Assembly (NCBI RefSeq): GCF_026627255.1
Contig: NZ_JAPNLM010000002.1
Span: forward strand, 124,001-188,000
Length of the DNA stretch: 64,000 nt
Direction: 5' to 3'
Source: Streptomyces antarcticus
GTDB lineage: Bacteria; Actinomycetota; Actinomycetes; Streptomycetales; Streptomycetaceae
Shown: positions 49,483-58,559 of the stretch, piece by piece
Layout of the letters: every line of letters starts with the position of its first letter
Position numbering within the stretch: the first letter of the stretch is position 1
Program-made: the position numbers and the translations under genes
Notes under the pieces: model-generated
Seen by the model: the letters and a program-made list of their open reading frames with translations, nothing else
Told to the model about the DNA's origin: nothing
Database searches by the model: none

Positions 49483-52356
49483 TCAGATGACGATGTTGAC
49501 CAGCTTCGGCGCGCGCACGATCACCTTGCGGATCTCCGACCCGCCCAGCGCCGCGACCACTCCGGCGTCGGTGACGGCCAGCTTTTCCAGGTCCGCGTCC
49601 GAGATCGTCGGCGGCACCTCCAGCCGCGCCTTGACCTTGCCCTTGACCTGGACCACGCAGGTCACGGTCTCGTCGACGACGTACGCCGGGTCCGCGACCG
49701 GGAAGTCCTGGTGGACCACCGAATCGCTGTGCCCCAGCCGGTGCCACAGCTCCTCCGCGATGTGCGGGGCCAGCGGGGCGACCAGCAGCACCAGCCGCTC
49801 GGCGACCGTGCGCTCCAGCGGGCGGCCCGCCTTCGTCAGCGCGTTGTTCAGCTCGGTGATCTTGGCGATGGCGGTGTTGAAGCGCAGCGCGGCCAGGTCG
49901 GTGCCGGCCCCGTCGATCGCCTTGTGCAGCACGCGCAGGGTGTCCTCGGCGGGCTCGGCGTCGACGACCGTCACCGCGCCCGTCTCCTCGTCCACGATGT
50001 TGCGCCACAGGCGCTGCAGCAGGCGGTACTGGCCGACGACGGCGCGGGTGTCCCACGGACGCGAGACGTCCAGCGGGCCCATCGCCATCTCGTACAGGCG
50101 CAGGGTGTCCGCGCCGTACTCCTCACAGATCTCGTCCGGCGTGACGGCGTTCTTCAGGGACTTGCCCATCTTGCCCAGCTCGCGCTTGACGGGCTCGCCC
50201 TCGAAGTAGAACTTTCCGTCCCGCTCCTCGACGTCGGTGGCCGAGACCGGGAATCCGCGCTCGTCGCGGTAGACGAACGCCTGGATCATGCCCTGGTTGT
50301 ACAGCTTGTGGAACGGCTCCACCGAGGAGACGTGACCGAGGTCGAACAGCACCTTCGCCCAGAAGCGCGCGTACAGCAGGTGCAGCACCGCGTGCTCGGC
50401 GCCGCCCACGTACAGGTCGACGCCGCCGTGCGGCTGGCCCTCGCGCGGGCCCATCCAGTACTGCTCGATCTCCGGGTCCACCAGCGCGGACGCGTTGTGC
50501 GGGTCCAGGTAGCGCAGCTCGTACCAGCAGGAGCCGGCCCAGTTCGGCATGGTGTTGGTCTCGCGCCGGTAGCGCCTGACGCCCTCGCCGCGGCCCAGGT
50601 CCAGCTCGACCTCGACCCAGTCGGCCTTGCGCGACAGCGGGGTCTCGGGCTGCGACAGCGCGTCGTTCGGCTCGAAGGTGCGCGGCGAGTAGTCCTCGAC
50701 CTCGGGCAGTTCCAGCGGCAGCATCGACTCGGGCAGCGGGTGCGCGACGCCGTCCTCGTCGTAGACGATCGGGAAGGGCTCGCCCCAGTACCGCTGGCGG
50801 CTGAACAGCCAGTCGCGCAGGCGGAAGTTGACCGTGCCCTCGCCGATGCCGCGCTCGGCCAGCCAGCCGGTGATCAGGGCCTTGGCCTCGACCACGCCCA
50901 GCCCGTCCAGCGACAGGCCGGAGCCGGTGGAGTTGACCAGCTTCGCTTCGTACGAGGCGAACGCGTCGTCCCACTCCGCCGGGTCGGTGCCGCGGCCGTC
51001 GGACGGCTGCACGACACAGCGCATCGGCAGCTCGAAGGCGCGCGCGAAGGCGAAGTCGCGGCTGTCGTGCGCCGGGACGGCCATGATCGCGCCGGTGCCG
51101 TAGCCCATCAGCACGTAGTCGGCGATGAAGACCGGGACCTGCTCGCCGCTGACCGGGTTGGTCGCGTACGCGCCGGTGAAGACGCCCGTCTTCTCCTTGG
51201 CGTCCGCCTGCCGCTCGACGTCCGACTTCGACGCGGCCTGCTTGCGGTACGCGTTCACGGCCTCGGCCGGGGTGGCGTGACCGCCGGTCCACACGGGGTG
51301 GGTGCCCTCGGGCCAGGCGGCCGGGACGATGGTGGAGATCAGCTCGTGCTCGGGCGCCAGCACCATGTAGGTGGCGCCGAAGAGCGTGTCCTGGCGGGTG
51401 GTGAAGACGGTGATTGCGCCGGCGCCGCCGACGGCGAAGTCCACGCGCGCGCCCTCGCTGCGGCCGATCCAGTTCCGCTGCTGCAGCTTGATGGCCTCGG
51501 GCCAGTCCAGCGCGTCCAGGTCGTCCAGCAGCCGGTCGGCGTACGCGGTGATCCGCATGTTCCACTGGCTCAGCTTGGCCTTGAAGACCGGGAAGTTGCC
51601 GCGCTCGGACCGGCCGTCCGCGGTGACCTCTTCGTTGGCCAGTACGGTGCCCAGCCCCGGGCACCAGTTCACGGGCGCGTCCGAGGCGTACGCCAGCCGG
51701 AAGTCGTTCAGTACGTCGGCCCGCTCGCCCGCGGTCAGCCCGGCCCACGCGCGGCCGCCCGGAACCTCACGGGAGCCGTCCTCGAAGGCGGCGACCAGCT
51801 CGGCGATCGGCCGTGCCTTGGCGGCGTCCACGTCATACCAGGAGTTGTAGATCTGCAGGAAGATCCACTGGGTCCACTTGTAGTAGTCCGGGTCGATCGT
51901 CGCGAACGACCGGCGCTTGTCGTGGCCCAGGCCCAGCCGGCGCAGCTGGACCTTCATGTTCTCGATGTTCGCCTCGGTCGACACCCGCGGGTGCGTGCCC
52001 GTCTGGACGGCGTACTGCTCGGCCGGCAGGCCGAAGGCGTCGAAGCCCAGGGTGTGCAGGACGTTGTGGCCGGTCATCCGCTGGTGGCGGGCGAAGACAT
52101 CGGTGGCGATGTACCCGAGCGGGTGGCCGACGTGCAGCCCCGCGCCGGACGGGTACGGGAACATGTCCATGATGAACTTCTTGGGCTTGGCGACGACCGC
52201 GGGGTCCCCGGCCAGGTCCCCGGTCGGGTTGGGCGCCTCGTAGGTGCCCTGCTCGTCCCAGGCGTCCTGCCAGCGTGCCTCGATGTCGGCGGCCATGGCA
52301 GCCGTGTAGCGGTGCGCCTCGGCCGCCTCGGGGGCCGGGGTGTTCGTCTCGCTCAT
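49483..52356 (-). CDS. leuS: Leucyl-tRNA synthetase
   Basis: Class I synthetase of 957 residues, normal length. The HIGH motif is [18 protein letters not shown] and the KMSKS motif reads [10 protein letters not shown], a KMGKS variant. The editing domain CP1 (e.g. [15 protein letters not shown]) and zinc-related insertions lie between. ATG 52356 is the usual start ([11 protein letters not shown]). Expression is likely attenuated by the leader and terminator just upstream. Confidence 0.96.
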   Translation of the reverse strand: MSETNTPAPEAAEAHRYTAAMAADIEARWQDAWDEQGTYEAPNPTGDLAGDPAVVAKPKKFIMDMFPYPSGAGLHVGHPLGYIATDVFARHQRMTGHNVLHTLGFDAFGLPAEQYAVQTGTHPRVSTEANIENMKVQLRRLGLGHDKRRSFATIDPDYYKWTQWIFLQIYNSWYDVDAAKARPIAELVAAFEDGSREVPGGRAWAGLTAGERADVLNDFRLAYASDAPVNWCPGLGTVLANEEVTADGRSERGNFPVFKAKLSQWNMRITAYADRLLDDLDALDWPEAIKLQQRNWIGRSEGARVDFAVGGAGAITVFTTRQDTLFGATYMVLAPEHELISTIVPAAWPEGTHPVWTGGHATPAEAVNAYRKQAASKSDVERQADAKEKTGVFTGAYATNPVSGEQVPVFIADYVLMGYGTGAIMAVPAHDSRDFAFARAFELPMRCVVQPSDGRGTDPAEWDDAFASYEAKLVNSTGSGLSLDGLGVVEAKALITGWLAERGIGEGTVNFRLRDWLFSRQRYWGEPFPIVYDEDGVAHPLPESMLPLELPEVEDYSPRTFEPNDALSQPETPLSRKADWVEVELDLGRGEGVRRYRRETNTMPNWAGSCWYELRYLDPHNASALVDPEIEQYWMGPREGQPHGGVDLYVGGAEHAVLHLLYARFWAKVLFDLGHVSSVEPFHKLYNQGMIQAFVYRDERGFPVSATDVEERDGKFYFEGEPVKRELGKMGKSLKNAVTPDEICEEYGADTLRLYEMAMGPLDVSRPWDTRAVVGQYRLLQRLWRNIVDEETGAVTVVDAEPAEDTLRVLHKAIDGAGTDLAALRFNTAIAKITELNNALTKAGRPLERTVAERLVLLVAPLAPHIAEELWHRLGHSDSVVHQDFPVADPAYVVDETVTCVVQVKGKVKARLEVPPTISDADLEKLAVTDAGVVAALGGSEIRKVIVRAPKLVNIVI

Positions 52357-52406
52357 GATTTCTGAAGCTCCATCGATCGTCTCTGCCGTCTCTGCCTGCC
52401 CAAACG

Positions 52407-52430
52407 AAAAAACCCCTCGCACAGGAGGGG
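52407..52430 (-). terminator. Attenuator terminator upstream of leuS
   Basis: On the minus strand CCCCTC...GAGGGG (arms 52425-52430 and 52413-52418, 6-nt loop) is followed by TTTTTT (52412-52407). It lies 50 nt before the leuS start and 39 nt after the leader peptide stop. A second hairpin (52444-52450 with 52458-52464) sits between. Confidence 0.85.
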
Positions 52431-52469
52431 ACGCCGCGCCGATGCCGACCACCGGAGGGTCGGCGTTGA

Positions 52470-52508
52470 TCAGCGCGGCTCGGTAAGCAGAAGGCGTACG
52501 GCACGCAT
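52470..52508 (-). CDS. leuS leader peptide
   Basis: Encodes [12 protein letters not shown] then TGA. Three consecutive Leu codons are CTT CTG CTT; CTT is rare in this GC-rich genome. Followed by a hairpin and a U-tailed terminator, it has the layout of a classic leucine-tRNA-sensing attenuator: with low charging the ribosome stalls and the terminator should not form. Confidence 0.8.
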   Translation of the reverse strand: MRAVRLLLTEPR

Positions 52509-52594
52509 GGCGCCAGGGTACCGCAGCGCCCCCGACGCCCGCTCGGAGCGACCGCGTCGTGGAAGCGGCGACGGACGCCGAAGCGGAACAACGA

Positions 52595-52627
52595 GAAGCG
52601 GGCCACCCGATCCGGGTGGCCCGCTTC
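52595..52627 (-). terminator. Terminator of the first tRNA-Ala gene
   Basis: A perfect 15-bp stem (52595-52609 with 52613-52627) and 3-nt loop, 8 nt past the tRNA end. Confidence 0.85.
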
Positions 52628-52634
52628 TTCACTG

Positions 52635-52707
52635 TGGAGCTATGGAGAATTGAACTCCAGACCTCCTGCATGCCATGCAGGCGCTCTACCAACTGAGCTA
52701 TAGCCCC
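52635..52707 (-). tRNA. tRNA-Ala (anticodon GGC)
   Basis: 73 nt on the minus strand without an encoded CCA. Acceptor arm GGGGCTA pairs with TAGCTCC and A is the discriminator base. D-arm GCTC/GAGC, anticodon stem CCTGC/GCAGG with loop ATGGCAT (anticodon GGC), T-arm TGGAG/CTCCA with TTCAATT. Reads GCC, the dominant Ala codon here. Identical copy at 53216-53288. Confidence 0.97.
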
Positions 52708-52761
52708 TCGTACTGCCTGTCGCTCGGTGTTCCTTGCCGGTTCCCCTCGGCGACATCTCAA

Positions 52762-52789
52762 ACATTACACGGTCATGGCCCTGGTCCAA
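52762..52789 (-). promoter_or_regulatory. Promoter of the first tRNA-Ala gene
   Basis: Minus strand TTGGAC (52789-52784), 16-nt spacer, TAATGT (52767-52762). Transcript would begin about 50 nt before the tRNA. Confidence 0.6.
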
Positions 52790-52806
52790 AAATCGGTTTC
52801 CACCGA
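52788..52806 (-). terminator. Short terminator-like hairpin after the small zinc-ribbon gene
   Basis: Minus strand TCGGT, 4-nt loop, ACCGA, then TTTTT. The stem is short (5 bp) but the U run is clear. Confidence 0.5.
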
Positions 52807-52838
52807 CCACGGGCCATGTCCGTTTTGGCCTGCTTACA

Positions 52839-53072
52839 TCACGCTCGGGCGAACTGGTAGAACCGCTTCAGCGTGCAGTGTTCGTCGAGCAGCCGGCCGT
52901 AGATCGGCTCCCCTTCCAGCTCACGGTACGTCTCGATCGGATCGCCTTTTATGATCAGCGCCCGTGCGCATTCCTCGCACCAGTACTGGTAGTCGGAGTT
53001 GACCGGGTCCATGTCCCGCACGATCGGCGTGCCGTTGTTGCACCAGTCGCACCGCCGCCGGTGTGCACCCAT
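52839..53072 (-). CDS. Small zinc-ribbon-like protein between two tRNA-Ala genes
   Basis: A 77-residue protein with two Cys pairs (RRRCDWCNNG and YWCEECARAL) about 20 residues apart, so probably one zinc site; the rest is an Asp/Glu-rich helical tail ending KRFYQFARA. ATG 53072. Sandwiched between two identical tRNA genes, all on the minus strand. Function unknown; the zinc ribbon could bind nucleic acid or protein. Confidence 0.78.
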   Translation of the reverse strand: MGAHRRRCDWCNNGTPIVRDMDPVNSDYQYWCEECARALIIKGDPIETYRELEGEPIYGRLLDEHCTLKRFYQFARA

Positions 53073-53180
53073 CCGTCAGCGACTCCCTCCCGCGTCGGGC
53101 CGTCGTGTCCCCCTCCGGCGCTCCGATTCTGCCATGCCGGTACAGGCCCGGCCAGCAAGCACAAAGGGGGCAAAAGCAAG

Positions 53181-53208
53181 AATCCCGCCCCCACTTGGGG
53201 ACGGGATT
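53181..53208 (-). terminator. Terminator of the second tRNA-Ala gene
   Basis: AATCCCG... stem (53181-53192 with 53197-53208, one mismatch), followed on the minus strand by TTGCTTTTG. Confidence 0.6.
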
Positions 53209-53215
53209 CCGATTG

Positions 53216-53288
53216 TGGAGCTATGGAGAATTGAACTCCAGACCTCCTGCATGCCATGCAGGCGCTCTACCAACTGAGCTATAGCCCC
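53216..53288 (-). tRNA. tRNA-Ala (anticodon GGC), second copy
   Basis: Sequence identical over 73 nt to the gene at 52635-52707, with the same GGC anticodon. It has its own promoter and terminator. Confidence 0.97.
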
Positions 53289-53340
53289 GCTCTCCGCCGC
53301 GCTCCCCCGTCTCCGGTGTTCCGCGCTGCGAACAAGAAGA

Positions 53341-53370
53341 ACTCTAGCCTGCGACCAGCCGGAAAGTGAA
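53341..53370 (-). promoter_or_regulatory. Promoter of the second tRNA-Ala gene
   Basis: Minus strand TTCACT (53370-53365), 18 nt, TAGAGT (53346-53341). Confidence 0.55.
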
Positions 53371-53411
53371 ATCCGGGCGGCTGCCCCGGCAGGAGGGCCG
53401 CGGGGAGCCGC

Positions 53412-54068
53412 TCAGTCGTCGTCGCCGAGCACCGGTTCGGGCAGCGTTCCGGCGTTGTGCTCCATCAGGCGCCAGCCGCGCGCGCCCTCGCCGAGGACGG
53501 ACCAGCAGCAGTTGGAGAGCCCGCCGAGGCCCTCCCAGTAGTACGAGTCCAGGCCCAGCAGACGGCCGATGGTCGTACGGATCGTGCCGCCGTGGCTGAC
53601 GACGACGAGCGTGCCGCCCTGCGGCAGCCGGCCGGCGTGCTCCAGCACCACGGGCGCGGCACGGTCGGCGACCTCGGTCTCCAGTTCGCCACCACCCCTG
53701 CGGACCGCCTCGCCGCGCTTCCACGCCGCGTACTGCTCGCCGTACTTCTCGAGGATCTCGTCGTGCGTGAGGCCCTGCCACTCACCCGCGTACGTCTCGC
53801 GCAGCGCCGGGGTGTGCTCGACCGTCAGGCCGGTGACGGCCGCCAGCTCGGCGGCCGTGGCCGAGGCCCGGCTGAGGTCGGAGGCCACGATGGCGTCCGG
53901 CTTCAGCGAGGCGAGGAGCCGGGCGGCGCGGCGCGCCTGCGCCACGCCCGCTTCGGTCAGCTCGATGTCCGTGGAGCCCTGGAACCGGCGCTCCAGGTTC
54001 CACGCGGTCTGGCCGTGCCGCCAGAGGACGATCTTCCTGGTGGTCTTGCCCGAGGTGGTCCCGCTCAG
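53412..54068 (-). CDS. Histidine phosphatase family protein, apparent CTG start
   Basis: Phosphoglycerate-mutase-like phosphatase, 218 residues. The catalytic motif is IVLWRHGQTAWNLERRFQGSTDIELT with His in R-H-G, and a second His lies in VVVSHGGTIRTTIGRLL. The first ATG/GTG/TTG in frame is GTG 53945, which is after the catalytic RHG. Between the in-frame TGA upstream and RHG no such codon exists, so I place the start at CTG 54068, which overlaps the rsfS stop (CTGA). Probably coupled to rsfS. Confidence 0.75.
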   Translation of the reverse strand: MSGTTSGKTTRKIVLWRHGQTAWNLERRFQGSTDIELTEAGVAQARRAARLLASLKPDAIVASDLSRASATAAELAAVTGLTVEHTPALRETYAGEWQGLTHDEILEKYGEQYAAWKRGEAVRRGGGELETEVADRAAPVVLEHAGRLPQGGTLVVVSHGGTIRTTIGRLLGLDSYYWEGLGGLSNCCWSVLGEGARGWRLMEHNAGTLPEPVLGDDD

Positions 54069-54511
54069 AACAGATCACCGTCCAGTTCGTCGTCGCCCGC
54101 CGCCTCGCGCAGCTTGGCGTGCTCCTCGGCCTTGCCGAGCGTGAGCTTGGCGTCCTCGGGCAGTTCGATCTCGGGGCAGTCCTTCCACAGGCGCTCCAGC
54201 GCGTAGAACACGCGCTCCTCGCTGTGCTGGACGTGGACGACGATGTCGACGTAGTCGAGCAGGATCCAGCGGGCGTCGCGGTCGCCCTCGCGGCGCACCG
54301 GCTTGGCGCCGAGCTCCTTGAGGAGGCGCTCCTCGATCTCGTCGACGATCGACTTGACCTGGCGGTCGTTGGGCGCCGATGCGAGCAGGAAGGCATCGGT
54401 GATCGACAGCACGTCGCTGACGTCGTACGCGATGATGTCGTGCGCGAGCCGGTCGGCCGCGGCCTGGGCGGCGGCGGTGATGAGCTCGATGGAGCGGTCC
54501 GTGGCGGTCAC
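54065..54511 (-). CDS. rsfS: Ribosomal silencing factor RsfS
   Basis: Binds uL14 on the 50S subunit and blocks subunit joining in starvation. The 148-residue protein contains the family core (AAADRLAHDIIAYDVSDVLSITDAFLLASAPNDRQVKSIVDEIEERL, ARWILLDYVDIVVHVQHSEERVFYALERLW). GTG 54511. Its stop codon overlaps the histidine phosphatase's CTG. nadD lies upstream in the same direction, the usual arrangement, with the LCP-like gene between. Confidence 0.95.
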   Translation of the reverse strand: MTATDRSIELITAAAQAAADRLAHDIIAYDVSDVLSITDAFLLASAPNDRQVKSIVDEIEERLLKELGAKPVRREGDRDARWILLDYVDIVVHVQHSEERVFYALERLWKDCPEIELPEDAKLTLGKAEEHAKLREAAGDDELDGDLF

Positions 54512-54630
54512 TGGCCATGCTTTCGGGTTGGCGGGCAGATCCTTACAAGGGTCTCATGTACCGCCGACACCGCCCGCGCGGAACGTCCAGCGCGGGCGGT
54601 GACCGCCCTCCGAGCCCGCTCGGGGCCCGG

Positions 54631-56412
54631 TCAGGACGGTTTGTAGTCCTTCCCGATGATCACCACGACGTCCGCGTTCACCGCGTTCTCGGCCTTCTTC
54701 ACGACCGTTTCGGGCAGGCCCAGCGTCTTGGCGACCTCGACGGCCCGGTCCCGCTGGGCGTCGTCCTGGTACGTGATCTGCGACGCGGCCGCCGTCCTGT
54801 CGGCCTTGCCGCCGTCCACGAAGGCGTAGCCGCCGTTCAGCAGTGCGGCCCTCGCCGCCGCCTGCGTCTTGTCGTCACCAGTGGCGTCCTTCAGGCCCAC
54901 CCTGGGGGTGGCTCCGGGCTGCGCGGCCGAGGCCGAGCCGCCGAGGACCTCCTTGACCACCTTCTTGTTGGTCTCGTCCGTGAGGGTGCCGTCCGCCTTC
55001 ACCGCGAGGACGTCCGTCCGGTACGCGCCCACCTTGGCGTGCGCGCCGAGCCGGGACAGCAGGGCTCCGAGGGTCTGGGCGTTCAGCGCCGGGTCGAGGA
55101 TCTGGCCGATGCTCTCGACCGTCACCGCCGCCGCCTTCGGATCGCCCGGCACCTTGCGCAGGACCCCCTGGAGCACCTTGCCCGTGCGTTCCTGCTGCTT
55201 GGCCTCCGGCTCGCCCTGCGCGCGGTACGTGGCGTACGCGACGGCCATCGGGCCGCTCAGGCTCTGCTTCTCGCCCTGGGCGACGGCCGGAGTCTTCGCG
55301 GCGTCGTCGGCCGGGACCGCGGTGTCGGTGTCGACCTCGATTCCGCCGACGAGCTCGACCAGGTTCTCCAGGAACGGCGTGTCCAGCCGCCAGGTGCCGC
55401 CGATGCTGGTGCCGAGCACCGAGTCCAGGGACTCGCGGGTGCCGAGGCCGCCGTCCTCGACCGACTTGCCGAGGGTGGTGGCGGTGCCGTCGGCGGCGGG
55501 GACGCCGAGGGCGTTCGGGAGCAGGACCGTGGCCCCCTGCTTGGCGGTGACGTTGTCGACGAGCAGCGCCGAGGAGGTGCCGCCCTTCTTCGTGTTGTGC
55601 AGGTGGACGACGATCATGTCCCGCTTCTGCGCGCCGGCGTCGGCGGTCGCTGCGGTCTTGTCCTTCCCCGGGCCGTCCAGGAACGGCAGCTTGCCCTGGT
55701 ACCAGAGGTAGCCGAGGCCCGCGACGACGAACAGGGCGAGGACGACGATCAGCGCCACCACGCGGTTGCGGCCGCGTCGGCGGATCTCCTCGCGGCGCTC
55801 GGTGCGGCTCTCGGTGAACTTGAGCCAGTCGATGACGTCCTCGGAGTCCTCGTCCGGCTGGTCGATGAAGGAGAACTGCTCGGTGCGATAGTCGGGAGCG
55901 GCGTCCGCGTCCGCGTCGGAGCGGCGCGGCTCGGGGACCTGGGCCGCGGGCGGCCCGGCGGCGGGCTCGGGCCGGGGTGCGGGCTCCGGCGGCGCCTGGG
56001 GGGCGGCCTGCTGCGGGATCCACTGCTGGGCCTGCTGCGTGTCGTACCCGTAGGCGGGCGGCGCCTGGGGGTACTCCTGCCGCGCGTACTCCTGCGCGTA
56101 CTCCTGGGCGGGCGGCTGCTGGGCGTAGTGGTCCTGCTGCGGCTGCCGCCCGTATCCCTGCTGGTCGTAGCCGTACGACTGGTCCTCGTGCGGCTGCCCG
56201 TACCGCTGCGGGTCGTACTGCTGCGGCTCGTACCGCTGGGGGTCGTACTGCTGCGGCTCGTACCGCTGCTCTTCGTACCGGGGAGGGGGCGGGGCGGGCT
56301 GGGCGGCTTGCGCGGGCGCCTGGCCGTACACCGGCCGCCCGTACGCGTCGTAGCCGATGAGCTGCTGCTCCTGGGCCGCGTACGGGTCGTACGCGTCCTG
56401 TCGGTCGTTCAC
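54631..56412 (-). CDS. LCP (LytR-CpsA-Psr)-like protein with LytR C-terminal domain
   Basis: A 593-residue membrane protein. The N-terminal 200 residues are Tyr/Gln/Pro-rich with repeated RYEPQQYDPQ units, then one helix near residues 215-237 (VVALIVVLALFVVAGLGYLWY). The extracellular part resembles an LCP domain (RDMIVVHLHNTKKGGTSSALLVDNV) but lacks the canonical S-I-P-R-D motif, and a LytR_C domain ends the protein. Normal LCP proteins attach glycopolymers to peptidoglycan; loss of the arginine-containing motif makes catalysis doubtful. GTG 56412. Confidence 0.75.
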   Translation of the reverse strand: MNDRQDAYDPYAAQEQQLIGYDAYGRPVYGQAPAQAAQPAPPPPRYEEQRYEPQQYDPQRYEPQQYDPQRYGQPHEDQSYGYDQQGYGRQPQQDHYAQQPPAQEYAQEYARQEYPQAPPAYGYDTQQAQQWIPQQAAPQAPPEPAPRPEPAAGPPAAQVPEPRRSDADADAAPDYRTEQFSFIDQPDEDSEDVIDWLKFTESRTERREEIRRRGRNRVVALIVVLALFVVAGLGYLWYQGKLPFLDGPGKDKTAATADAGAQKRDMIVVHLHNTKKGGTSSALLVDNVTAKQGATVLLPNALGVPAADGTATTLGKSVEDGGLGTRESLDSVLGTSIGGTWRLDTPFLENLVELVGGIEVDTDTAVPADDAAKTPAVAQGEKQSLSGPMAVAYATYRAQGEPEAKQQERTGKVLQGVLRKVPGDPKAAAVTVESIGQILDPALNAQTLGALLSRLGAHAKVGAYRTDVLAVKADGTLTDETNKKVVKEVLGGSASAAQPGATPRVGLKDATGDDKTQAAARAALLNGGYAFVDGGKADRTAAASQITYQDDAQRDRAVEVAKTLGLPETVVKKAENAVNADVVVIIGKDYKPS

Positions 56413-56436
56413 CGCGGGGCCCCTCTCTCCGGAAGC

Positions 56437-57039
56437 TCAGGCTCCCCGGTACAGCTCACGCTTGTCGATGTAACGCACGACACCGTCCGGAACCAGATAC
56501 CAGACCGGGTCCGCCTTGGCGACCCGCGCCCGGCAGTCCGTGGACGAGATGGCCAGCGCGGGCACCTCGACCAGGGAGACGCCGCCCTCGGGCAGGCCGT
56601 CGTCGGTGAGCACGTGGCCCGGCCGGGTGACCCCGATGAAATGGGCCAGGGAGAAGAGCTCGTCGGCGTTCCGCCAGGTGAGGATCTGTGCGAGCGCGTC
56701 GGCACCGGTGATGAAGAACAGGTCCGCGTCGTCGTTCTGCGCCTTGAGGTCGCGCAGGGTGTCGATCGTGTACGTCGGGCCGCCGCGGTCGATGTCGATG
56801 CGGCTCACCGAGAACTGGGGGTTCGAGGCCGTGGCGATGACCGTCATCAGATAGCGGTCCTCGGCGGCGGACACGGCGCCCTGCGACTTCTGCCACGGCT
56901 CGCCGGTCGGTACGAACACCACCTCGTCGAGGTGGAACAGCGCGGCCACTTCGCTCGCCGCCACCAGGTGTCCGTGGTGGATCGGGTCGAATGTCCCGCC
57001 CATGACGCCGAGCCGGCGCTTGACCGGGCCGGTAGGCAT
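56437..57039 (-). CDS. nadD: Nicotinate-nucleotide adenylyltransferase
   Basis: NAD biosynthesis: joins nicotinate mononucleotide with ATP's AMP. The nucleotidyltransferase motif is [21 protein letters not shown] and the second is [10 protein letters not shown], a change from the usual [20 protein letters not shown] matches the family too. ATG 57039 was chosen for GGGAG 8 nt upstream. Length about 200 residues is normal. Confidence 0.93.
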   Translation of the reverse strand: MPTGPVKRRLGVMGGTFDPIHHGHLVAASEVAALFHLDEVVFVPTGEPWQKSQGAVSAAEDRYLMTVIATASNPQFSVSRIDIDRGGPTYTIDTLRDLKAQNDDADLFFITGADALAQILTWRNADELFSLAHFIGVTRPGHVLTDDGLPEGGVSLVEVPALAISSTDCRARVAKADPVWYLVPDGVVRYIDKRELYRGA

Positions 57040-57138
57040 TTCCTGCTCTCCCATGAGCGCAGAGCCTACTGGCCCGGTGGAGCGGCCCGGACCCGCTTGC
57101 GAGCCCGTTCGGGACACCGGTGCGAAACCGTCCGCGGT

Positions 57139-57303
57139 CTAGCGGTCGCGGTTCAGGCGGGTGGTGATCCAGAGCATCAGGAGCAGGATGCCGAGCGCGG
57201 CGCCACCGGTCAGGTACGGGTTCAGGCTGCTGTGGTTGCCGCCGTGCTCGGCCCCCTCCGAGGCGAGGACGACCAGGTTGTGGGCGGTGGAGGAGAGGCT
57301 CAT
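57139..57303 (-). CDS. Small single-helix membrane protein
   Basis: A 54-residue protein: SLSSTAHNLVVLASEGAEHGGNHSSLNPYLTGGAALGILLLMLWITTRLNRDR. It has one C-terminal membrane helix and a short basic end, so the N-terminus is probably outside. ATG 57303 is taken as start. Upstream of nadD by 99 nt. Conserved in my memory of Streptomyces, function unknown. Confidence 0.68.
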   Translation of the reverse strand: MSLSSTAHNLVVLASEGAEHGGNHSSLNPYLTGGAALGILLLMLWITTRLNRDR

Positions 57304-57443
57304 CAGGCAGGTACCTATCGAGTCGGGGGAGCGGGCGGAGACTTCGCTCACATCGTATGCGGGGGCCCGGGGCACGCTCACGCCGACTCAGGCGTTGGAG
57401 AGGATAGACGCATGGCCAGCAGGCCGATCCAGGGGAGGGCGCA

Positions 57444-58559
57444 ATGACGGAGAAGACGGGTTTCGAGAAGGCACCGGCGCGGGACCGCAGGAGGTTCCCC
57501 GGTATTTCCTCGCGGGCGTACGAGCATCCCTCGGACCGCTCGGCGCTGGTGGCGCTGCGGAAGCTGAGCGGATTCGACACGGTGTTCAAGACCTTGAGCG
57601 GGCTGCTTCCGGAGCGGAGCCTGCGGCTGCTGTTCCTGTCGGAATCGGTGCGGGTGGGCGAGACGCAGTTCCCCCACCTGCACACGATGCTCCGCGACGC
57701 CTGTTACATCCTGGACCTGGAGAAGGTCCCCCAGATGTACGTGCAGCAGGACCCGAAGCCCAACGCGATGTGCATCGGCCTCGACGAGCCGATCATCGTG
57801 GTGACGACGGGCCTCGTCGAGCTGCTGGACGAGGAGGAGATGCGGGCCGTGGTGGGCCACGAGGTGGGCCACGCCCTCTCGGGTCACGCCGTGTACCGCA
57901 CGATCCTGCTGTTCCTGACCGGACTGGCGCTGAAGGTGGCCTGGATCCCCCTGGGCAACGTGGCGATCATGGCGCTGGTGACCGCGCTGCGGGAGTGGTT
58001 CCGCAAGTCGGAGCTCTCGGCGGACCGCGCGGGGCTGCTCGCGGGCCAGGACCTGCGGGCCTCGATGCGCGGGCTGATGAAGATCGCGGGAGGCAACCAC
58101 CTCCACGAGATGAACGTGGACGCCTTCCTCGCCCAGGCCGAGGAGTACGAGTCGAGCGGTGACCTGCGTGACTCCGTGCTGAAGATCCTCAACGTGCTGC
58201 CCCGGACGCACCCCTTCACCACGGTGCGCGCGGCCGAGCTGAAGAAGTGGGCGGAGAGCCGCGACTACCAGCGGATCATGGACGGCCACTACCCGCGGCG
58301 GGACGAGGACAAGGACGCCTCGGTGAGCGACTCGTTCCGGCAGTCGGCCACCCACTACGCCGATGCGGTACGGACCAGCAAGGACCCGCTGATGAAGCTG
58401 GTCGGCGACATCGCGGGCGGCACGGCCGACCTGGGCGGCAAGCTGCGCGACAAGTTCACCGGAGCGGGTGCCGGAGCGAGTGCCGGTGGCGGAGCGGGTG
58501 CGGGCGGTGGCACGGCCGCCGGCCCCGAGGGCAAGGGAGGGGCTACGGACCAGGGCTGA
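57444..58559 (+). CDS. M48 family metallopeptidase
   Basis: A 371-residue zinc protease. The motif VVGHEVGHALSGH and a downstream Glu in SELSADRAG complete the metal site. About one hydrophobic segment (TILLFLTGLALKVAWIPLGNVAIMALVTA) sits between, as in this family of membrane-linked HtpX/Ste24-like enzymes. The C-terminal 40 residues are Gly/Ala-rich. ATG 57444 has GGAGGGC 8 nt upstream. Its 3' end overlaps the SCO2583-like gene by 17 nt on the opposite strand. Confidence 0.9.
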   Translation: MTEKTGFEKAPARDRRRFPGISSRAYEHPSDRSALVALRKLSGFDTVFKTLSGLLPERSLRLLFLSESVRVGETQFPHLHTMLRDACYILDLEKVPQMYVQQDPKPNAMCIGLDEPIIVVTTGLVELLDEEEMRAVVGHEVGHALSGHAVYRTILLFLTGLALKVAWIPLGNVAIMALVTALREWFRKSELSADRAGLLAGQDLRASMRGLMKIAGGNHLHEMNVDAFLAQAEEYESSGDLRDSVLKILNVLPRTHPFTTVRAAELKKWAESRDYQRIMDGHYPRRDEDKDASVSDSFRQSATHYADAVRTSKDPLMKLVGDIAGGTADLGGKLRDKFTGAGAGASAGGGAGAGGGTAAGPEGKGGATDQG

